Below are positions 13,839-23,302 of a stretch of DNA of 64,000 nt, one piece after another. The stretch is from Congeria kusceri (taxonomy: Eukaryota > Mollusca > Bivalvia > Myida > Dreissenidae). The notes below the pieces were generated by a model that had not been told where the DNA came from, did no database searches, and worked only from the letters and a program-made list of their open reading frames with translations. The stretch's first letter is position 1, and each line of letters starts with the position of its first letter. Made by a program: the position numbers and the translations under genes. The stretch is from positions 9,089,715 through 9,153,714 of the forward strand of contig CM051029.1 in assembly GCA_027627225.1 (NCBI GenBank), read 5' to 3'.

Positions 13839-14287
13839 ACTACTACTACTACTACTGCTACTGCTGCTGCTGCTGCTTCTGCTGATGATGTCAGCAGTTG
13901 AACAATTTGTTGTAGCACATGCAATTGTAAAGCCTTACTTGCTGTCTGGATATTTATGGTCGTCATCAGTTGGCTGTTCGCTTTTGAACATGCGTAAGTC
14001 CCAGATGTGCTGTCATTGAATGTTATAATATAAACATACACTGTAGTTACGTCTGGTGTTGAAGACATATTGAACACACCTACACTTATTCGCTCAATAG
14101 AACAAATTACACTGCACCTTCCTATGAGTGTACCTTCTCTGTAACACTCCACCTTTGTTAATTCGTTGCTATTCCAATTATACTCGAACGACAACTGCAC
14201 ATTTTGTTCTCCGACCTGAGCAAATTGATCGTAACACAATACTTTTAATATAAACATTGATAAAGATATCAACAAAACAATCGCCAT
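5124..14287 (-). CDS. Ig9-FN3 transmembrane receptor with ITAM tail (receptor gene 1, 14 exons)
   Basis: Predicted single-pass cell-surface receptor of 1148 residues. Exons in transcription order: 13939-14287, 11021-11320, 10255-10551, 9808-10086, 9348-9653, 8941-9231, 8412-8696, 7732-8025, 7322-7636, 6872-7165, 6307-6414, 5849-5921, 5578-5630, 5124-5326; they sum to 3447 bases, exactly 1149 codons with the stop. All junctions are GT/AG, and all Ig and FN3 exons are phase 1-1. The start has a good Kozak context (AGAATGG) and is followed by a hydrophobic signal peptide. Domains: nine Ig, one FN3 (residues ~906-1003), a membrane helix (~1012-1034) and a ~115-residue tail. Tail tyrosine motifs are QYEDLV, SYETC, an ITAM-spaced YDTL-x7-YSSI (Tyr1092, Tyr1103), PYETQ and EYVNM. 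Known from families: Ig/FN3 plus tyrosine motifs fits nephrin-type or CD22-type receptors, and ITAMs bind tandem-SH2 kinases such as Syk. Immune or adhesion signalling is inference. The ligand is unknown and orthology is not claimed. Confidence 0.85.
5578..5630 (-). CDS. Gene 1 exon 13: cytoplasmic tail, SYETC motif
   Basis: A 53-base exon (phase 2 to 1) encoding RHNEASNTGGSYETCRI. The gene 2 counterpart (41016-41068) reads RNNDASNTDGSYETCRI. Its conservation supports use, and the Tyr may be phosphorylated. Acceptor GTATTCAG, donor G|GTAATT. Confidence 0.8.
5849..5921 (-). CDS. Gene 1 exon 12: cytoplasmic tail, QYEDLV motif
   Basis: A 73-base exon (phase 1 to 2) encoding QNETKIYQTHSNSTGQYEDL then VKE. 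The equivalent gene 2 exon (41281-41353) has RYEDLV. It has a YxxL core but not the full ITIM consensus, because the residue two before Tyr is Gly/Asp. Skipping it together with the next exon preserves frame; skipping it alone does not. Confidence 0.8.
6307..6414 (-). CDS. Gene 1 exon 11: transmembrane segment
   Basis: Encodes VDNGSATSAVGGSVGGALG, then a helix VAVLIALSILIW, then a basic stop-transfer RYRSH. The small-residue GG-x2-GG start resembles glycine-rich membrane helices. The acceptor is TTTTTTATAG and the donor CATG|GTACAT, placed identically in gene 2 (41683-41793). Confidence 0.85.
6613..6755 (-). CDS. Alternative terminal transmembrane exon of gene 1 (tail-less isoform), candidate
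   Basis: Preceded by an acceptor (ATATTACAG) in the same phase as the main transmembrane exon and starting with the same VD(K/N). It encodes SAAPAIGGTIGAAAGVGIII then AVIVVI, a membrane helix, followed by a short basic tail (EGRTDGRNKGRTDGHKV) and a stop. The tail is written by a TCCG microsatellite. It is evidently a duplicate of the exon at 6307-6414. Used as a terminal exon it would give an anchored receptor with no tyrosine motifs. It could equally be a decayed, unused duplicate. Gene 2 has no equivalent that I can see. Confidence 0.45.
6872..7165 (-). CDS. Gene 1 exon 10: fibronectin type III domain
   Basis: Clear FN3 landmarks: VVEWVPGFNGG (B/C strands), FTIRYKEV, and GLKPNTAYQLKMLAQNTIG (the L-P-T-Y-x-V core), ending SDWTEEITETT. 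The WxPGFNGG-Q-FxIxY wording is common in nephrin-type FN3 domains. The donor G|GTAATT (phase 1) can join either of two downstream transmembrane-type exons (6613-6755 or 6307-6414). Confidence 0.85.
7322..7636 (-). CDS. Gene 1 exon 9: membrane-proximal Ig domain without disulfide cysteines
   Basis: Ig-like by the FTWFKHEDG C-strand and the DYAEYMVNVSN F-strand, but both disulfide positions are hydrophobic (VVFIFTI in strand B, YMVNV in strand F). The paralogous exon 42382-42699 has the same substitutions. It begins with a conserved PRASPFSPPI linker. The acceptor is TCCTGCAAAG and the donor T|GTAGGT. Confidence 0.8.
7732..8025 (-). CDS. Gene 1 exon 8: Ig domain 8 (no core Trp)
   Basis: Core EIVCDTDGDPVPVVRIVNAT with F-strand DAGKYKCLANN. 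Both cysteines are present, but the C-strand Trp is replaced (VVRIV). The same replacement occurs in the paralog at 42803-43096 (same 294-base length), so it is a fixed property of this domain type and not decay. Confidence 0.85.
8412..8696 (-). CDS. Gene 1 exon 7: Ig domain 7
   Basis: Core TMLCNLSRDGNPPATDFNWM and F-strand EGEYRCYSTN. The acceptor is CTGTTTCAG and the donor T|GTAAGT. It is the same length (285 bases) as its gene 2 partner 43580-43864. Confidence 0.85.
8941..9231 (-). CDS. Gene 1 exon 6: Ig domain 6
   Basis: Core NIACFSSSVPAAVISWHGPG and F-strand VLTCTARN. The acceptor is TTTTTGTAG and the donor T|GTAAGT. It is the same length (291 bases) as its counterpart at 44148-44438, which shares EGWSF/KGWSF, ACF and SWHGPG. 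Confidence 0.85.
9348..9653 (-). CDS. Gene 1 exon 5: Ig domain 5
   Basis: Core QLVCSANSRPASIFSWGSGH and F-strand NYTCIAHN. The acceptor is ATCTACAG and the donor T|GTAAGA. The matching exon in gene 2 is 44540-44845, with the same SWGSGH(N/D)G motif. Confidence 0.85.
9808..10086 (-). CDS. Gene 1 exon 4: Ig domain 4
   Basis: Core SILCESDANPRATVFWNGQQ and F-strand TAWTCYAFN. The acceptor is ACATCCAG and the donor T|GTATGT. The paralog at 45359-45646 keeps VDSNIRV, CESDANP and the W-GQQ segment. Confidence 0.85.
10255..10551 (-). CDS. Gene 1 exon 3: Ig domain 3
   Basis: Core EWTCSSSGYPSPTYRWIY with F-strand LNVSCEASN. The acceptor is GATTTTAG and the donor T|GTAAGT, phase 1-1. The paralogous exon at 45877-46167 shares the CSSSGYP-P-Y-W signature. 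Confidence 0.85.
11021..11320 (-). CDS. Gene 1 exon 2: Ig domain 2
   Basis: B-strand YKCITS, C-strand IIWFID and F-strand VSCVST give the Cys-Trp-Cys Ig core. Several Asn-x-Ser/Thr sites are present (NRT, NYT, NIT). The acceptor is TTTTTCAG, and the phase-1 split codon joins exon 1 to make ATG (Met). The donor is A|GTAAGT. It pairs with 46413-46718 in gene 2. Confidence 0.85.
11411..11785. repeat. (ACT)n microsatellite tract in intron 1 of gene 1
   Basis: About 370 bp of imperfect ACT/CTA/TAC triplets with ATT, TTC and ACA interruptions. It yields long poly-Thr and poly-Leu frames on the plus strand and poly-Val on the minus strand, which are artefacts of the repeat. It lies just upstream (in gene 1 direction) of exon 2. 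Confidence 0.9.
12064..12488. repeat. Dispersed repeat, copy 1 (within intron 1 of gene 1)
   Basis: Shares 'tatagaaaataacagg', 'tggtcttgtgt', 'gaggcttagaataatat', 'tttattgttc-attgatgacgtc' and 'cagcatagtggtatg' in the same order with 23573-24488. It carries a perfect CRE palindrome TGACGTCA at 12308-12315. There is no coding potential. The type of element is unknown; a non-autonomous element is likely. Confidence 0.6.
12489..13700. other. Non-coding part of intron 1 of gene 1
   Basis: AT-rich intronic sequence. Short open frames (for example at 12775-12990) have no domain or splice support and I see no element boundaries. Confidence 0.5.
13798..13890. repeat. (GCT/ACT)n microsatellite directly after gene 1 exon 1
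   Basis: Plus-strand ACT/GCT triplets, starting 50 bases past the exon 1 donor on the minus strand. Read in the exon 1 frame it encodes Ala and Val runs continuous with the exon. Confidence 0.85.
13939..14287 (-). CDS. Gene 1 exon 1: signal peptide and atypical N-terminal Ig domain
   Basis: Starts MAIVLLISLSMFILKVLCYD, a typical cleavable signal peptide. The rest is V-like: the F-strand motif DSTSGTYACSK is clear, but the B-strand position (VQLSFEY) lacks the usual Cys, so a canonical disulfide is doubtful; other Cys residues (VECYREG, GRCSVIC) may substitute. The exon ends at GCAA|GTAAGG in phase 1. Reading through this donor stays open for ~75 codons into a GCT/GTT microsatellite. Confidence 0.75.
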
Positions 14288-15578
14288 TCTGTATTCTTTA
14301 CAATATTTTTTTATTTAAATGTAAGTCATGTTAATGAAAGAGCTACACTCATCTAATCGAAGTATTTAGCAACATCCTGTCTGTGTATTTATGTAAGGTT
14401 AAATCAAATGAAAATCAAAGCTCTGCATGAATTTTTAATGTGGTCGTATACTATGATATTTTATATGATGCAGAATAAAGTGCACTGAGTAAAGCTTTCA
14501 GTATATTTTAAACATCGAATGCAATATTAAACCATGTAGTAGCATTTTTACAGATAAACGTCAGTTCGAATACAAACTCCATAATTGTTAAATTAAGTGT
14601 GAAATCGTTTACAAGGTAATAGAACCCACATCTATTTGTGTGACCACGAATGAAATAAAAGCTGCATTGGATTAAAATGTAGTTTGTTTTTATTTTATGC
14701 TTGTTTTTTTTAAAGTTGTTTTTTAGTGTTTTATACAGCAGTTGAGAGTGTGATGCTTAACTTAATCAACACAGAAAATATATCAAACACAATATAACAA
14801 GACAACACACTAGGTAAATATGCATGCATTAGACAATGTGACATATTATATAAAGGATTTCTACAATGTCAGTGTGTGTATTTGTATACAGACGAAATAG
14901 CATGAATAAGAAATCAAATACATTTATCAAATCTCGAAGAAATTGAATTGGTTCTTAGCTGCAGTCGACTAAATCAGTAATCAACTACTTTTGTGGGCAA
15001 CGCTTTTACAATCAAGTATTCCTAAATGAGCTAGAGTAAAATAGTAACAGTGGTATCAAATGTTGTTATTTCATTCAGATTTGAACCTGTGATATGACGG
15101 TTGTGCAAAAATACAAAGTGAAGAATAGTGCATCAAAATATACCTAATTGTCATTTAATTATAATGAATATGTTAATCTATGTTGTGTCTCGTCACACAT
15201 AATTGAAGACGGTTAGAAAGACGTATGATAACTATTTCCACAGTGTACTCTTATTTGCCACATGTAAACGACCAATCTCCAAGCAAAGTTGTCGTTTGTT
15301 GCTCTCACCATACATCTCTGCTATGTGCTCAATGACAGGAATCTTTTCAAAACGGAGAAAATGTATTTGCTTCACATAAGCGTTGATATTTAGGACCACC
15401 ATTATAGAAATTAAGAATACATTTTGTTTTAAATTATCATATATGGTGAACATGTTAATAGTTTTGATCCCTATTATTGGAACTATTGTCATGCCCAATT
15501 ACGCATACACATATTAGTTCGCATACATAAACAAAACGGACAGCGTGGGTGGTATTGTCTGTGTGATATTTTGTCTGT
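14288..15578. other. Intergenic region between two divergent Ig genes (part)
   Basis: Upstream DNA of gene 1 (minus) and of the single-Ig gene (plus). I see no convincing TATA or initiator. A minus-strand open frame at 15232-15498 is open for 88 codons but has no recognised domain. Promoters of both genes may lie here. Confidence 0.35.
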
Positions 15579-15880
15579 GTGGTATACACAGTGGTAAATT
15601 TGCACAAGTTCCGAACATTTGGCTATTTTCAACCATTTGAAATTTTTAAAATATTTGATTCTATTATCACGCCGAGACTTTGCTATGGATCCCAAATATG
15701 GGGATATGAATACGTACACACTATCGAATCCGTTCATACTGTCTTTTGTAAAAGGTATATAATATTAAATAAGACCACAAAGAAATTGTATAGTTCTTGG
15801 CGAATGCGGTAGATTACCGTTTTTTGCAACCTATTGTACTACAGGTATAATGGATGGTTATATGCTTAAAGTTTTAATAA
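15579..15880 (+). pseudogene. Non-LTR (LINE) retrotransposon remnant, region after the reverse transcriptase
   Basis: Translates to IFDSIITPRLCYGSQIWGYE followed by VHTIESVHTVFCKR, matching the common mollusc LINE pattern (LFD-x-I-x-P-x-x-x-YG-x-x-IWG ... IE-x-VH-x-x-FCK). After a frame change the next bases give VLGECGRLPFFATY, the usual (E)LGR-x-P continuation. So it is a frameshifted, truncated copy. It sits between the two divergent Ig genes. Confidence 0.65.
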
Positions 15881-16054
15881 TAACTGTGCATATTTCATCA
15901 ACATGTATGTGCTTATTAACAAGTTACTGTATTTCTTCATAATATATTATTTCATTGTATTGTTGTCGTTGTTGTTGTTTTTCAATTCAGATTTTGAGCT
16001 GCGCGTTAACAAATACATAACATAAGTACCTGGTATTACTTAATTTCTTACCAG

Positions 16055-16413
16055 TTCAGTCTCTGATGAACAAAAACTACAACTGGCCGCAAATGTGAAA
16101 GAAGTGATAATTGGAAGCAGACTGTCATTTACATGCACAATTCAATCAGCAGTCTTAAGTGTGGAATGGCTAAAAACGAACGATGGGAGTAACACTGAAG
16201 AAACGCCCGCTGTGCAAATATTTAATAATAGTCTCTGTACTTCAACTCCGACACATCTCCCGCAATATTTGGAAAGTTTTTGCATTTTAACTACCAATTA
16301 TTCATGTGCTATCAAAGTGATTAACGAGTCAAATAACGATCAAAAATGGCGTTGTTCTGCAGCCATTGATGGAGTGACTGAGTACAGCAACTACTACATT
16401 ATTAATGTCAAAT
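16055..16413 (+). CDS. Single Ig-domain exon of the plus-strand gene
   Basis: One V/C-like Ig domain of ~119 residues with the Cys-Trp-Cys core intact, NNS and NES/NYS glycosylation sites and extra cysteines (SLCTST, SFCILT, YSCAI) suggesting additional disulfides. Phase 1-1 boundaries match those of gene 1 and gene 2 Ig exons, suggesting common ancestry. Confidence 0.65.
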
Positions 16414-17144
16414 GTAAGTAAATGGTCAGCTCACTGAGTTGCCTTCTTGGACGCCTGTACAGATATTAACAACAGTCCATTTAAACATAATTAAATAAAT
16501 TTTTGGGTGAAATAATTATTAAAAAAACTACTGCATAACTGACGTATAAATAAATAAGTACATAAATAAATACATAAATATTGAAATAAATAAATAAATA
16601 CATATTGAAATAAATAAATAAATTTGTAGAATGCATGCGAGTTAATAAGCATGCATATATCATGAATGCATTTTACATTGCAAAAATATCTCCACCGACT
16701 ATAACTTCTACAGGTAAATATGGTTTAATTCTAATGAGTTCTAAATGGTGCTAGTATAGTACACACTTGTTACAATGGTCTGAGTCACAGAGAAAACAGA
16801 CAATCAATTAAGACAAATACAACGTTTATAACTGCCTATCACTTTGAAGACAATAAAATAGATTTGCCCACATTTTAATTAAAACATAGTTTAAATACGG
16901 TGGGCATGATTATGTCGTTTCAGAAATGACAACTACCAAAAGTCCAACCCAACCACAATGTATGACTTAACCACACACAATACAACAAAGTCTTCAAATT
17001 CTACATCTTCTGAAACTATAAGGAGTGCAACGCCACAATTTGGATGTATGGATACTTGCACCTGTTACAATTGTGATTATTGTTATCGTCATGATATATT
17101 TTATTAGCTGTATCAAAGGCTATGCGTTTGTTTGTCGGAAATAA
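16055..17144 (+). CDS. Candidate single-Ig membrane protein gene, head-to-head with gene 1 (5' end not found)
   Basis: An Ig exon at 16055-16413 is flanked by TTACCAG and AAAT|GTAAGT (phase 1-1). It encodes SRLSFTCTI (B strand), LSVEWLKTND (C strand) and DQKWRCSAAIDG (F strand). A Thr-rich stalk exon, 16924-16959 (MTTTKSPTQPQ), is followed in phase by 17026-17144, which encodes a helix (VWILAPVTIVIIVIVMIYFI) then SCIKGYAFVCRK and a stop. The stalk-to-TM join works in phase, but joining the Ig exon directly to the stalk exon creates TAA, so at least one small exon near 16690-16713 (PPTITST) or a disabling change is involved. No signal-peptide exon was found. The short basic tail has no ITAM. 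It could be a decoy or adaptor-coupled partner, or a decaying copy. Confidence 0.45.
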
Positions 17145-18700
17145 TTTAGATTATATTATGTTGAACGTTTTGGTATCAGTCTAACCAATATAATGCAAGT
17201 GTCTATCACTGGAACATGAATAGTACGATAAACGCAGTGACGTGTGCATATCAGTTGTCTAAAATGGATGGTTTAACTATTTAACTGTTTATGTATAGGT
17301 GGTCAACAGCACTAACTGGAATTTCGTCAGAATTTTATCAGTCATTTTACAAGATAACATTCATAAGATTTATTAACCGTTTTTTTTTTGGTATCACTAA
17401 AACATTCCTGCATATGTATAGGTTTTTATGTATTCGGTTGTATTTATGTGTATGTACAAGTATGTATAAGTTTGTTGCGTGTTAGTTTTATTATATCCAG
17501 TGATGTTTAATCGTGTGGTGAAATGCGAGAGGTTTGTTACGGTTGATGTTTATTTGCATTTTGTTGAGTAATCATAGACGTAGATCTTACTGCAAATTAA
17601 ACATGCAGGCTTAGTTAGTGATTTAACACAACGCGTTAATAAAAATACAATACTTTTCTGTAATCATATAAAAATACGACTATTAACAAGTAGAAGCAAC
17701 AAAGGGAAATATATCGTGCAATTTATATAACCAGAACAGTACAGAGTTGACTGCAGATACAACTTTGGCATTGAAATACGTGAATATACACGTGGTATAC
17801 CATGATGATATACAACGTGTTTTTTTTTACTTGTATTTGTGTACACACTTAAATACATTATAGAACATGTATACTAATAAAGGAAATATAAAGGCACAGT
17901 GACTGTATTCTTTTTTCTGTATTCTTTAAAACAACATATTTACACTTGTTTGTTTTACATAATCTAATGTGACTTGCAAATGAGAAAGTAAACATAATCA
18001 TTGCCATGATCTGCCGCCAAATAATATGTTATGAATGGCAAGTACGTCAAAATATATTTTGCTGGATTTCAACATTATAGAAAATGCATACCACAAAGTA
18101 ACTTTCGAAATTAAATATTTGCGATTTACTTTTAATATTAATTAATTCTCCTACATTGATACAAAACGTTTGAACGTAGATTGTAAACTAATAATTATAG
18201 ATATAAAATGAAAACAAGTACAAAACTACTGTAAGATACAGTTTATAATACTAAATATAAAGAGTAGTGTTATATTCTGGCAGAACCTGCAGTGGAGAAT
18301 GCAATGCTTATATACAATTTTTTTTTTTGAAAGGGCGATACCACAACCGAATCTGGATGATGACAACTTGTCCTTCTTGAGCAACTCTCACAATTTAAGA
18401 TGGCGTCCAATATGGCAGCCAAAAAGTCATGTGTGGTCTAAACTTTGGTTTTCTAATTGATTCAGTCAATAATGTTCTTGTTAAAAACGAGTATTTGTTA
18501 TTATTCTCTCAATATAATAACAAATACATCCAAAGTAAACACATAGTATCACTTTTAGAAGTGTAGTTATTTGCAAAAATGTAGGTACACCGAAGATTTC
18601 ACAAAAAATAACACATTTGTATGAAAAAGTCATTATGGTATATCTTTCACACAATTTTTGAAATTTAAACATGTATTTCACATATTTATGTTAAAATTTA
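17145..18700. other. AT-rich non-coding stretch
   Basis: No supported gene. Near 18390-18420 the words 'aagatggcgtccaatatggc' and 'agccaaaaagtca' resemble a common repeat motif. Otherwise nothing recognised. Confidence 0.4.
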
Positions 18701-20470
18701 TCTGAGCACTTCGTGCTCGGTGGGATTTTGGTATAGGGGGTCGCTAGAGTTATGCCCCCTTTTGCACGAGAAAAACTGAAAATGGACTTTGTGCAATATA
18801 CAGAGCAGAAGATGTGTATTAGCAGAAGACTTTAACATGATAAAACAATGCCTTAGATTGGAATACAAACACCAGAGTTATGATACTTCATATTTTTGTT
18901 AGCTCACATGAGTGCTTGGTGAACTATCGGTACAGGTATACTGTCCTGCATCATCCATAATGCGTGATCAATTATGCGCCAGTATGCAATAGAGACCACT
19001 TTTCATATAGTCTGTACCAAACTTGCACAACCTGTGTTTGACCGTAAATTGTTATTCGATAATGGCCACATCAGACCAGGAACACTAGATTTATTGTCCC
19101 TTGTATGAGAAAAACTGCAAAATGCACTTGTGCAACAAACACACTTCATTTTTTATCTGAACTTGACCAAACTTGCACAACCTGTGTATGGCCAGAGAAT
19201 TTCAGAATATTCCAAAAATGACAACTAGACACAAGAGCCACTGCCCCTTGTTTGTGAAAAAATTAAACATGGAAAATATGGAGGATAGACACTTTATTTG
19301 TTGTCTAATCTTGACCAAATTATATTAATCGTATACGACCATAAGGTCAATGTCCAATATGGGCCAGATCGAATCAGAGTTATCGCCCCTTATGTATGAG
19401 AAAAAAATGCGTAAATTATTGGCATTCAGTTTCCACAGAAAATTAATTTTTAATTCCTTGTTGACTACACTTACACCGTTTGTGAATAACAATAAGATCA
19501 CACCTGGATGCCATGATGGGGCAGATAGAACAATGAACTCTAGAGTTATTTCCCTTTGTTATGAGAAAATTTGCAAACATGGACTTTGTGTAACATAGGA
19601 AACTTCTTTTTCCATCTAGTCTTGATCAAACTTGCTTGTGCATTGCCATAAGATGTCATAATAAACCAAAGAATTTCCCTTATTTGGCTATAAATATATG
19701 TTACAGAGTTATTGGCACTTGTTTGTGAAAAAAGCAACAATATGGACATGTTTAGTATAGAGACGTCATTTTCACTAGTGATGGCAACAAATAGTATTTG
19801 AGGAACCAGTTAATTGGTTTTGGTATTGGAGCTGCTACCTGGTAAGATGATGATTTGATTGGATGACTACATCTTATCGATAATACACGTAACACTGACT
19901 GGTGTCTATATTGCTGTCACTTGCGACGGTTTTAATTATTGTGTAATAATAACAAAACACCGTCAACTGGATGTTTGAACCTCATGTGATTGTAGGGATA
20001 TGATGAACATCTGTGTTATGTAAGTCTGATTGGGCATGATGAGTAAGCTTGAGCCCTGTTCCCTAGAGTTTTGACCCATGTGATTAACATGAGTAGGCCG
20101 GACAGACATATGTATATCGCCTGTCGATTGCCAGGTTAACTACATGAGAAGGCCTGACAGGCATCTGTATCGCACCTTTCGATTGCGAGGTCAACAACAG
20201 TAGGATATCTGTCTGAAATCTGTCAGTTTTTTGTCCATGACATTCAGATGTTAGAGATGGTCTCTGTTATTAGTAATGTCACCGTTTTACCTGTACTCAG
20301 GTGAGCGCTTTGGTCCATCATGACCTTTTTATTTAATCGAGACCAAACTTGCACTGTTTTTGCATGACCATAAAGTCTCAGTCAATGTCTAACATGGGCC
20401 AGGTCGGACCTGAAAGATCATAGTTATTGAATCTTGTTTTACAACAAAAAAGTACTATGTTCTTGATATA
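18701..20470. repeat. Degenerate ~160-bp tandem repeat block
   Basis: Recurrent 'gagttattgcccctt-tgtgagaaaa-ctgcaaa-atggactttgtg' units near 18768, 19107, 19250, 19398, 19561, 19723 and 20425, with 'cttgaccaaacttgcac' between them. A local duplication with a 55-bp period lies at 20088-20196 ('catgag(t/a)aggcc(g/t)gacag'). No coding potential. Confidence 0.6.
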
Positions 20471-20939
20471 GACATCATTTTTCACTTGGGATGGCAACAC
20501 ATAGTATTTCAGTAACCGGTTGATAGTTGTTGGTATTTAAGCTGTTAACCAGTGAGGTATGAATGCCATTTATAAGACTAACACGAGTGCCATTGTCATA
20601 CAGGTACGTTGGCCAAATACGTTGTTTAAGGTAAAGATTCAGTTACTAAAGAGAAACAATTAAAAACGTAATAAGGTAGAGCAATGGTACTTGTGCATCT
20701 AATTCATTTCCACAGCCTCCCTCTGTGTGGTGAGTTCAGTTATCAGAACTATTCCTTGTATATTCTTAAATATATATAAAGACAACACAATGATCAAGGT
20801 GGGTAATGAAACCTTTGGCCATTATAATATGCTAATTATAGTTCTTCACTTCCCCATCTCATGATGGCGATAATTTATTCAATCTTATTTAAAAATCCGT
20901 GTATGCATGACAACATTTGATTTGAGCAAATATTTGAAA

Positions 20940-22150
20940 TTTGACGTTTAAATGTGACATTGACCTTGGACCTAGGCACCTGGTGCTTGGACGCAACATA
21001 CCAAATCATGATGGTGACCATTTATAGCAACTTACATTGTATTTAGAAATCGCTCCAGGCTGACAAAATTATGCTTTGGATAAACATTTGACCTTGAATT
21101 ATGACCTTGGCCATGACCCTGGGGAAGTAGTTCTTGCATGTAACATAACGTCTCATGAGTTTGCATAATATCACTTCTTACAAGTTATTTAAAAATCCTT
21201 TCATGCTTGAAAAAAGTATGCTCAGGACAAAGTTTATTAATTTGTTTATACTATTTAACCGTGACCCTGACCTTGGATCTAGAGACCTGTTTCCTATACG
21301 CGACCCATCTTCACATATACCTCCATGCATGAAAATATTAGGTTTTGAATATATATTTGACCTTGAGATTAAATATGACCATGACCTTGGACAAAATGAC
21401 TTGGTCCTTGTGCATGACACAATGTCTTATAAAGCTCATCTCTTCTGAAATGGTTTTTTTTTTGGAGAATCCTTCCGTTATGGACAAATATATGATCCAA
21501 TATGTTTTATTTTTTTACCTTTGACCGTGTTCTTCAACAAAGGGACCTGGTTTTGCATGTGAGACACCGTCTTACAATGCTTATCACTTTTAACAAGTTA
21601 TAAATCCGTCGTTTCTGGACAAAGATATGCTCCGGACAAAGTGTTCAGGATTGATTTCTTATATTTGACTTCTGACCTTAAATTATGACCTTGACCTTAA
21701 ACCTAGAGACATGGTTTTTGCGCGTGACAGTCACTTCTGCCAAGATATTTGAAAATTGAAAATTCATCCATGCTGGACACACAAAGATGTGCCCGGGAGA
21801 CAGGATTGATTTCTTATATTTGACATATGATCTTGACTTGTGACCTTGACCTATATCCTAAGGACATTGTTCTTGCGCGCGACACACCATCTAACCATGC
21901 TTTCAATTATATTTGAAAATCCATCCATACTGGACAAGTTATGATACCGGACACAATGCTAAAGCTTGATTAAGGCTTGATTTTTTATATTTGACCATTG
22001 ACCTTAAATTGTGACCTTGACCTTGGACCTAGGGATCTGGTTCTTCCGCGTGACACTTTGTCTTAATATGCTTGTCACTTCTTCCAATTTATTTTAAAAT
22101 CCAACCATGCTGGACAAAGTTATGCTGCAGACAAGCATTTTTCGCCCCAA
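20940..22150. repeat. Tandem block of 'tgaccttgaccttggacct' repeats
   Basis: About eight diverged units (140-170 bp), starting near 20960, 21105, 21264, 21379, 21520, 21690, 21842 and 22013. Each runs 'tgaccttgaccttggacctagggacctggttcttgc' (split here by memory of the consensus, copies vary), then 'gcgtgacac', then 'gaaaatccatccatgctgga', then 'caaagttatgctccggac'. The frames at 21155-21448 are by-products. Confidence 0.7.
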
Positions 22151-22639
22151 ATTTACAGTTTTCACCATCTTGGCGGCCATCTTGTCCACCATCTTGTTTT
22201 TACGGAAATGCTAAATGATGACAGGGTGTCATCACGTGGATTCGTGAATAAAAATGTTTCAGCTACCTTAAAATGCAATAACATTTTGTATGTAAGTATC
22301 TGCACGGTTATATGAAAATGTGTTGTTTATCTGCTGGACTATTAGTAGAATCAGTAAAAGTAGTAGCAGCAACAACAATTGTAGTAGCTGTAGTGGTAAA
22401 AGTAGTTAGTTTTAGTTAGACATCTACAATAAACATCCTAAATATATACAATCTTTAAAAAAATGGGTTAAATTCGCTTGATTCATGAACGATAATGTAC
22501 TCATCCTTGGTATGAATAACATGACTAATCCGGCACACAATATTCGATTAGCACTAGAGGGTCCGGCGTTGGGGGTGGGAGGGGCGCCCACCTACCCATC
22601 CTGACAACCTACCTATTCTTTAGTAAAAAGAGGCGTTTG

Positions 22640-23040
22640 CAAAACAGGTATGCCCCATCTATATTACAATCAATCTTTAAAATATCACGTTTGGTGAAGA
22701 TTCGATAAAAACTGTTGGACTAAGAATGTAAAACGGCTAAAAAGGCAAATATTGGGCTAATAATCCAACTTGCCCAAGATATTATACCCGCAAACAATTT
22801 AATGAAGTTCGGTGAAGTACGGATGAAAACTGAGCGGACTTGGCTTAAAAGAAAATGTTAGATAAGTCAAGGGCCGTAACTCAGACATTCTTTGTGCGAT
22901 TGGAACTATTATCGCATTTGGCCCTGAAAGTATGCCCGCACACATTTTCATGAAGTTTGGTGGCGATCGGATGAAAACTGTTAGACTAAGAGAGCGGAAA
23001 CGAAAACGGTTACTGACCGACCGACCGATACTAGATATTT
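22640..23040. repeat. Dispersed repeat with 'gatgaaaactgttagactaa' units
   Basis: Three imperfect ~115-bp units (near 22690, 22800 and 22945) share 'catgaagtttggtg', 'gatcggatgaaaactgttag' and 'agcggaaac', ending in 'gaccgaccgacc'. Non-coding. Confidence 0.5.
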
Positions 23041-23302
23041 CTTACCTCGTAAAGAATACTCGCTATTCATTGGTTTAACTGAGTCACTTGCTGACCGTAT
23101 ATTATTCCATACTATGTCAGTAAGAGTCAATATCTAGTCAGTAAAATCATTACCTTTAAATAAACATTAAATGAGTTCACGAAAATTAACAAGATGACGT
23201 AATTAAATGCAGTATTGCTAAGTGTTATGGGTGTTATTTCGTTAATGCTGGCGTGATGAGGGGAAACATAATTGTACTCACTAAGATAAATTCGTTATAT
23301 GG

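Noticed and set aside
15452..15514. Short signal-peptide-like plus frame (MLIVLIPIIGTIVM...) considered as first exon of the single-Ig gene
   Set aside because: It stops after 21 codons with no donor that I could join in phase to 16055.
21155..21448. 97-codon frame
   Set aside because: Lies within the 'tgaccttgacctt' repeat block; neighbouring monomers are not open in this frame.
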